The translations under genes were made by a program, and so were the position numbers. From positions 3,100,001-3,164,000 of the forward strand of contig NZ_CP097263.1 of the NCBI RefSeq assembly GCF_028622115.1: DNA of 64,000 nucleotides, in the 5' to 3' direction. The stretch is from Kutzneria chonburiensis (GTDB taxonomy: Bacteria > Actinomycetota > Actinomycetes > Mycobacteriales > Pseudonocardiaceae). Shown piece after piece: positions 62,113 to 64,000 of the stretch (positions within the stretch are counted from its first letter, which is position 1; each line of letters opens with the position of its first letter). The notes under the pieces were generated by a model that made no database searches, had not been told where the DNA came from, and saw only the letters and a list, made by a program, of their open reading frames with translations.

Positions 62113-64000
62113 GACCGACCACTCGATGTGCCGCACGCAGGCCCTCCGCAGTGGCGCGGACGGCGTTGAGGCCGTCGGAACCGACGGCGCCGCCGGCGGT
62201 GACGACCGGGATACCGGCCTCGCTCAACGGCGCGACGAGATCCTGCACGGGGAGCTGGCCGACGGCGAGGACGACGTGGTCGGCGGCGATGGAGCGGTCG
62301 GTGCCCTCCGCGTCGGTGACGACGACGCCGGCGGGGGTGATCTCCCGGTAGGTGATACCGGTGAGCATCCGCACGCTGGCGGACCTCAAGTGCTGCATGA
62401 CGACCCAGCGGGTGCTGGGGCCGATGCCCTCGCCGATCCGGCGACCGCGCCGCAGCAGCGTGACCTCACGCCGCGCGGACGACTCCGCGCCGTGCCGCGG
62501 GATGCTGTCGCCCTCGACGTACCGGGCGAGGAACTCCTCCGGCGTGGCTTTGGCCTTCGGGTCGGCGGTCAAGGTGTGGGCCAGATCGACGGCGATGCCA
62601 CCGCCGCCGATGATGACCACCCGCCCGTCGAGCGCTTCGGGATCGGCGAAAGCCTCGGCGTAGTCCCGCACATGGGGAAGCTCCACGCCGGGCAGGGATA
62701 GCCGGGCGGGGACGACGCCGGTGGCCAACACGACGCCGTCGAACGACCGCAGCTCCGGGATGTCCTCGACGCCGATGCGACGGCCCAGGTGCACGGGCAT
62801 GCCGGCGTCGAGCAATTCCTGTACGTGGTGGCCGATGGTCTCGGCGAAGTCCGCCTTTCCCGGCACCTGGGCGGCCAGGCGGAACTGACCGCCGGGCTGG
62901 GCCGCCGCTTCGTACACCTCGACCTGGTGGCCGAGGCCGGCCACCGTGCGGGCGGCCTCAAGGCCGGCGATGCCGGCGCCGATCACGACGTAGCGGCCGG
63001 ACCGGCCACCGCGACGAGATGAGGGAAACTCGACTTCGTGCCCGGCCCGGGGATTGACGAGGCACGACACCGGTTCCGCGCCGAAGGAGCGGTCGATGCA
63101 CGCCTCGTTGCAGGCGATGCACAGGGTGACCTGGTCGGGGCGGCCGGCGGCCGACTTGGCGACGATCTCCGGGTCGGCCAGGAACGGCCGGGCCATGGCC
63201 ACGAAGTCCAGCTCGCCGCCGGACAGGGCTTCGTCGGCCTGCGCGATGCTGGTAAAGCGGTTGGCGGTGATCACGGCGACGTCGTGGTGGCCGGCGGCCA
63301 GCAGTGCGCGTTTCAGCGCTTTGCCACTGGCCGCCCAGGTGCCGACGGGGACCTCGGACTGCACGGTGGGCACCGGTGACTCATGCCAGCCCACGCCGAC
63401 GGACAGCGCGTCGGCCCCGGCCCCGGCCAGCGCCACCGCGAGCGCGGTGACCTCGGCGGCCGGGGTTCCTCCGGTCACCAGGTCGTTCCCGGAGATACGG
63501 AAGAGCACCGGGAAGTCCCGGCCCACGGCGGCGCGGATCCGGCACAGCACCTCCAGCGGAAACCGGCGCCGCCGTTCGGCGTCACCGCCCCATGCGTCGT
63601 CACGCTGGTTGGTCAACGGTGCCGTGAACTGGTTGATCAGATAGCCCTCGGAGCCCATCACCTCCACGGCGTCGAAGCCGAGGGCCCGCGCGGTGCGCGC
63701 GCCCTCGACGAAGTCGTCGATCGTGGCCGCGATGTCCGCGTGGGTCATTTCCTTGGCGTGCAACGATTGAAGCTGCTGTGCACGGGCGACGGGGCGACCG
63801 GGTGAACGCCGCCGTCTTCGGGCTTGGCATACCGCCCGGCGTGGAAGAGCTGGAGCGCGATCCGCCCACGGCGGTCGTGCACCGCCCGCACCGCCGCCGC
63901 GAGGGCCGTACGGCTTCGAGGGTCGCCGATCACCGCATACCCGGGGCCGCCCACGCCGGCGGCGTTCACCGCCACTCCCCCGGTGACGATGAGCGCCGCG
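62087..64000 (-). CDS. 2,4-dienoyl-CoA reductase-like FMN/4Fe-4S/FAD oxidoreductase (partial, one frame break)
   Basis: The 5' end is cut by the window edge; about 637 residues are visible. Old-yellow-enzyme barrel: LIVTGGVAVN, LQLFHAGRYA, DAVEVMGSEGYLINQF. Iron-sulfur cluster: Cys-x2-Cys-x3-Cys-x11-Cys around LCIACNEACIDR. FAD loop: VIGAGIAGLEAARTV. NAD(P)H loop: IIGGGGIAVDLA. The layout is that of FadH-type dienoyl-CoA reductases and related NADH:flavin oxidoreductases. The frame breaks at about 63761-63766: one added base reads HSSFNRLHAKEMTHADI. It may act in fatty-acid catabolism or tailor an enone; its link to the polyketide is unproven, and it could mark the cluster edge. Confidence 0.85.
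   Translation of the reverse strand, partial: RGAHRHRGSGGERRRRGRPRVCGDRRPSKPYGPRGGGAGGARPPWADRAPALPRRAVCQARRRRRSPGRPVARAQQLQSLHAKEMTHADIAATIDDFVEGARTARALGFDAVEVMGSEGYLINQFTAPLTNQRDDAWGGDAERRRRFPLEVLCRIRAAVGRDFPVLFRISGNDLVTGGTPAAEVTALAVALAGAGADALSVGVGWHESPVPTVQSEVPVGTWAASGKALKRALLAAGHHDVAVITANRFTSIAQADEALSGGELDFVAMARPFLADPEIVAKSAAGRPDQVTLCIACNEACIDRSFGAEPVSCLVNPRAGHEVEFPSSRRGGRSGRYVVIGAGIAGLEAARTVAGLGHQVEVYEAAAQPGGQFRLAAQVPGKADFAETIGHHVQELLDAGMPVHLGRRIGVEDIPELRSFDGVVLATGVVPARLSLPGVELPHVRDYAEAFADPEALDGRVVIIGGGGIAVDLAHTLTADPKAKATPEEFLARYVEGDSIPRHGAESSARREVTLLRRGRRIGEGIGPSTRWVVMQHLRSASVRMLTGITYREITPAGVVVTDAEGTDRSIAADHVVLAVGQLPVQDLVAPLSEAGIPVVTAGGAVGSDGLNAVRATAEGLRAAHRVVGLSRSVHGS

Overview
The window is high-GC DNA (roughly 70% by eye) with dense, often start-stop-overlapping genes, modular type I polyketide synthases (PKS), BTAD- and LAL-type regulators, and two in-frame TTA leucine codons in regulators. 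This is the picture of a filamentous actinomycete; a Pseudonocardiaceae-like genus (Lentzea/Kutzneria/Saccharothrix type) is my guess, not a demonstrated assignment.

Left part (1-9.9 kb): the tail of a membrane protein and a four-helix membrane protein. Next comes a tightly coupled four-gene operon (982-4689): an SDR, an ACC-synthase-like PLP enzyme, an AurF-type diiron N-oxygenase and a small tryptophan-2,3-dioxygenase homologue with an altered substrate pocket. Then follows a SnoaL-like protein, a 1041-aa BTAD-ATPase regulator, an SRPBCC protein and a methyltransferase. Two intergenic regions here carry the same triple 11-bp repeat, a probable operator of the BTAD regulator.

Middle-left (10-19.8 kb): a membrane protein with a duplicated PLD-like domain, a truncated PL4 lyase remnant, and a secreted plant-polysaccharide block: SGNH esterase, BNR-repeat protein, GH115 alpha-glucuronidase and GH27 alpha-galactosidase, with LacI-type operator-like palindromes.

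Polyketide cluster (about 19.8-62 kb): a doubled 3-hydroxyacyl-CoA dehydrogenase; four monomodular PKS proteins read right to left (KS-AT-KR-ACP; KS-AT-DH-KR-ACP; KS-AT-KR-ACP; KS-AT-KR-ACP-TE); a type II thioesterase; a LysR HTH fragment; and a short class II DAHP synthase. A rightward operon follows: KAS III, a second doubled dehydrogenase, crotonyl-CoA carboxylase/reductase, ferredoxin, phosphotransferase, P450 and MFS transporter. Three LAL regulators come next, and a flavin oxidoreductase runs off the right edge. The KAS III/dehydrogenase/CCR set is the known logic for making an alkylmalonyl-CoA extender. Two of the four AT domains have non-malonyl selectivity motifs that could accept it. 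All four PKS proteins begin with an N-terminal docking helix and none has a loading module, so the starter-loading component is outside this window or unconventional.

A repeated motif (TAGGGG, usually with a second GGGG box 10 bp away, followed by TT(G/A)TCC) lies upstream of the dehydrogenase at 20 kb, the first PKS gene, the DAHP synthase/KAS III pair, the phosphotransferase-P450-MFS genes and, as a half site, the first LAL gene. It looks like the pathway operator. It groups the DAHP synthase and the distant dehydrogenase with the PKS, and I did not find it near the tryptophan-dioxygenase-like operon.

Data quality: seven genes have a frame break, and each is repaired by adding exactly one base, mostly in a G/C run. 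This is much more like missing bases in the assembly than natural pseudogenes. I annotate those genes at their repaired extents.
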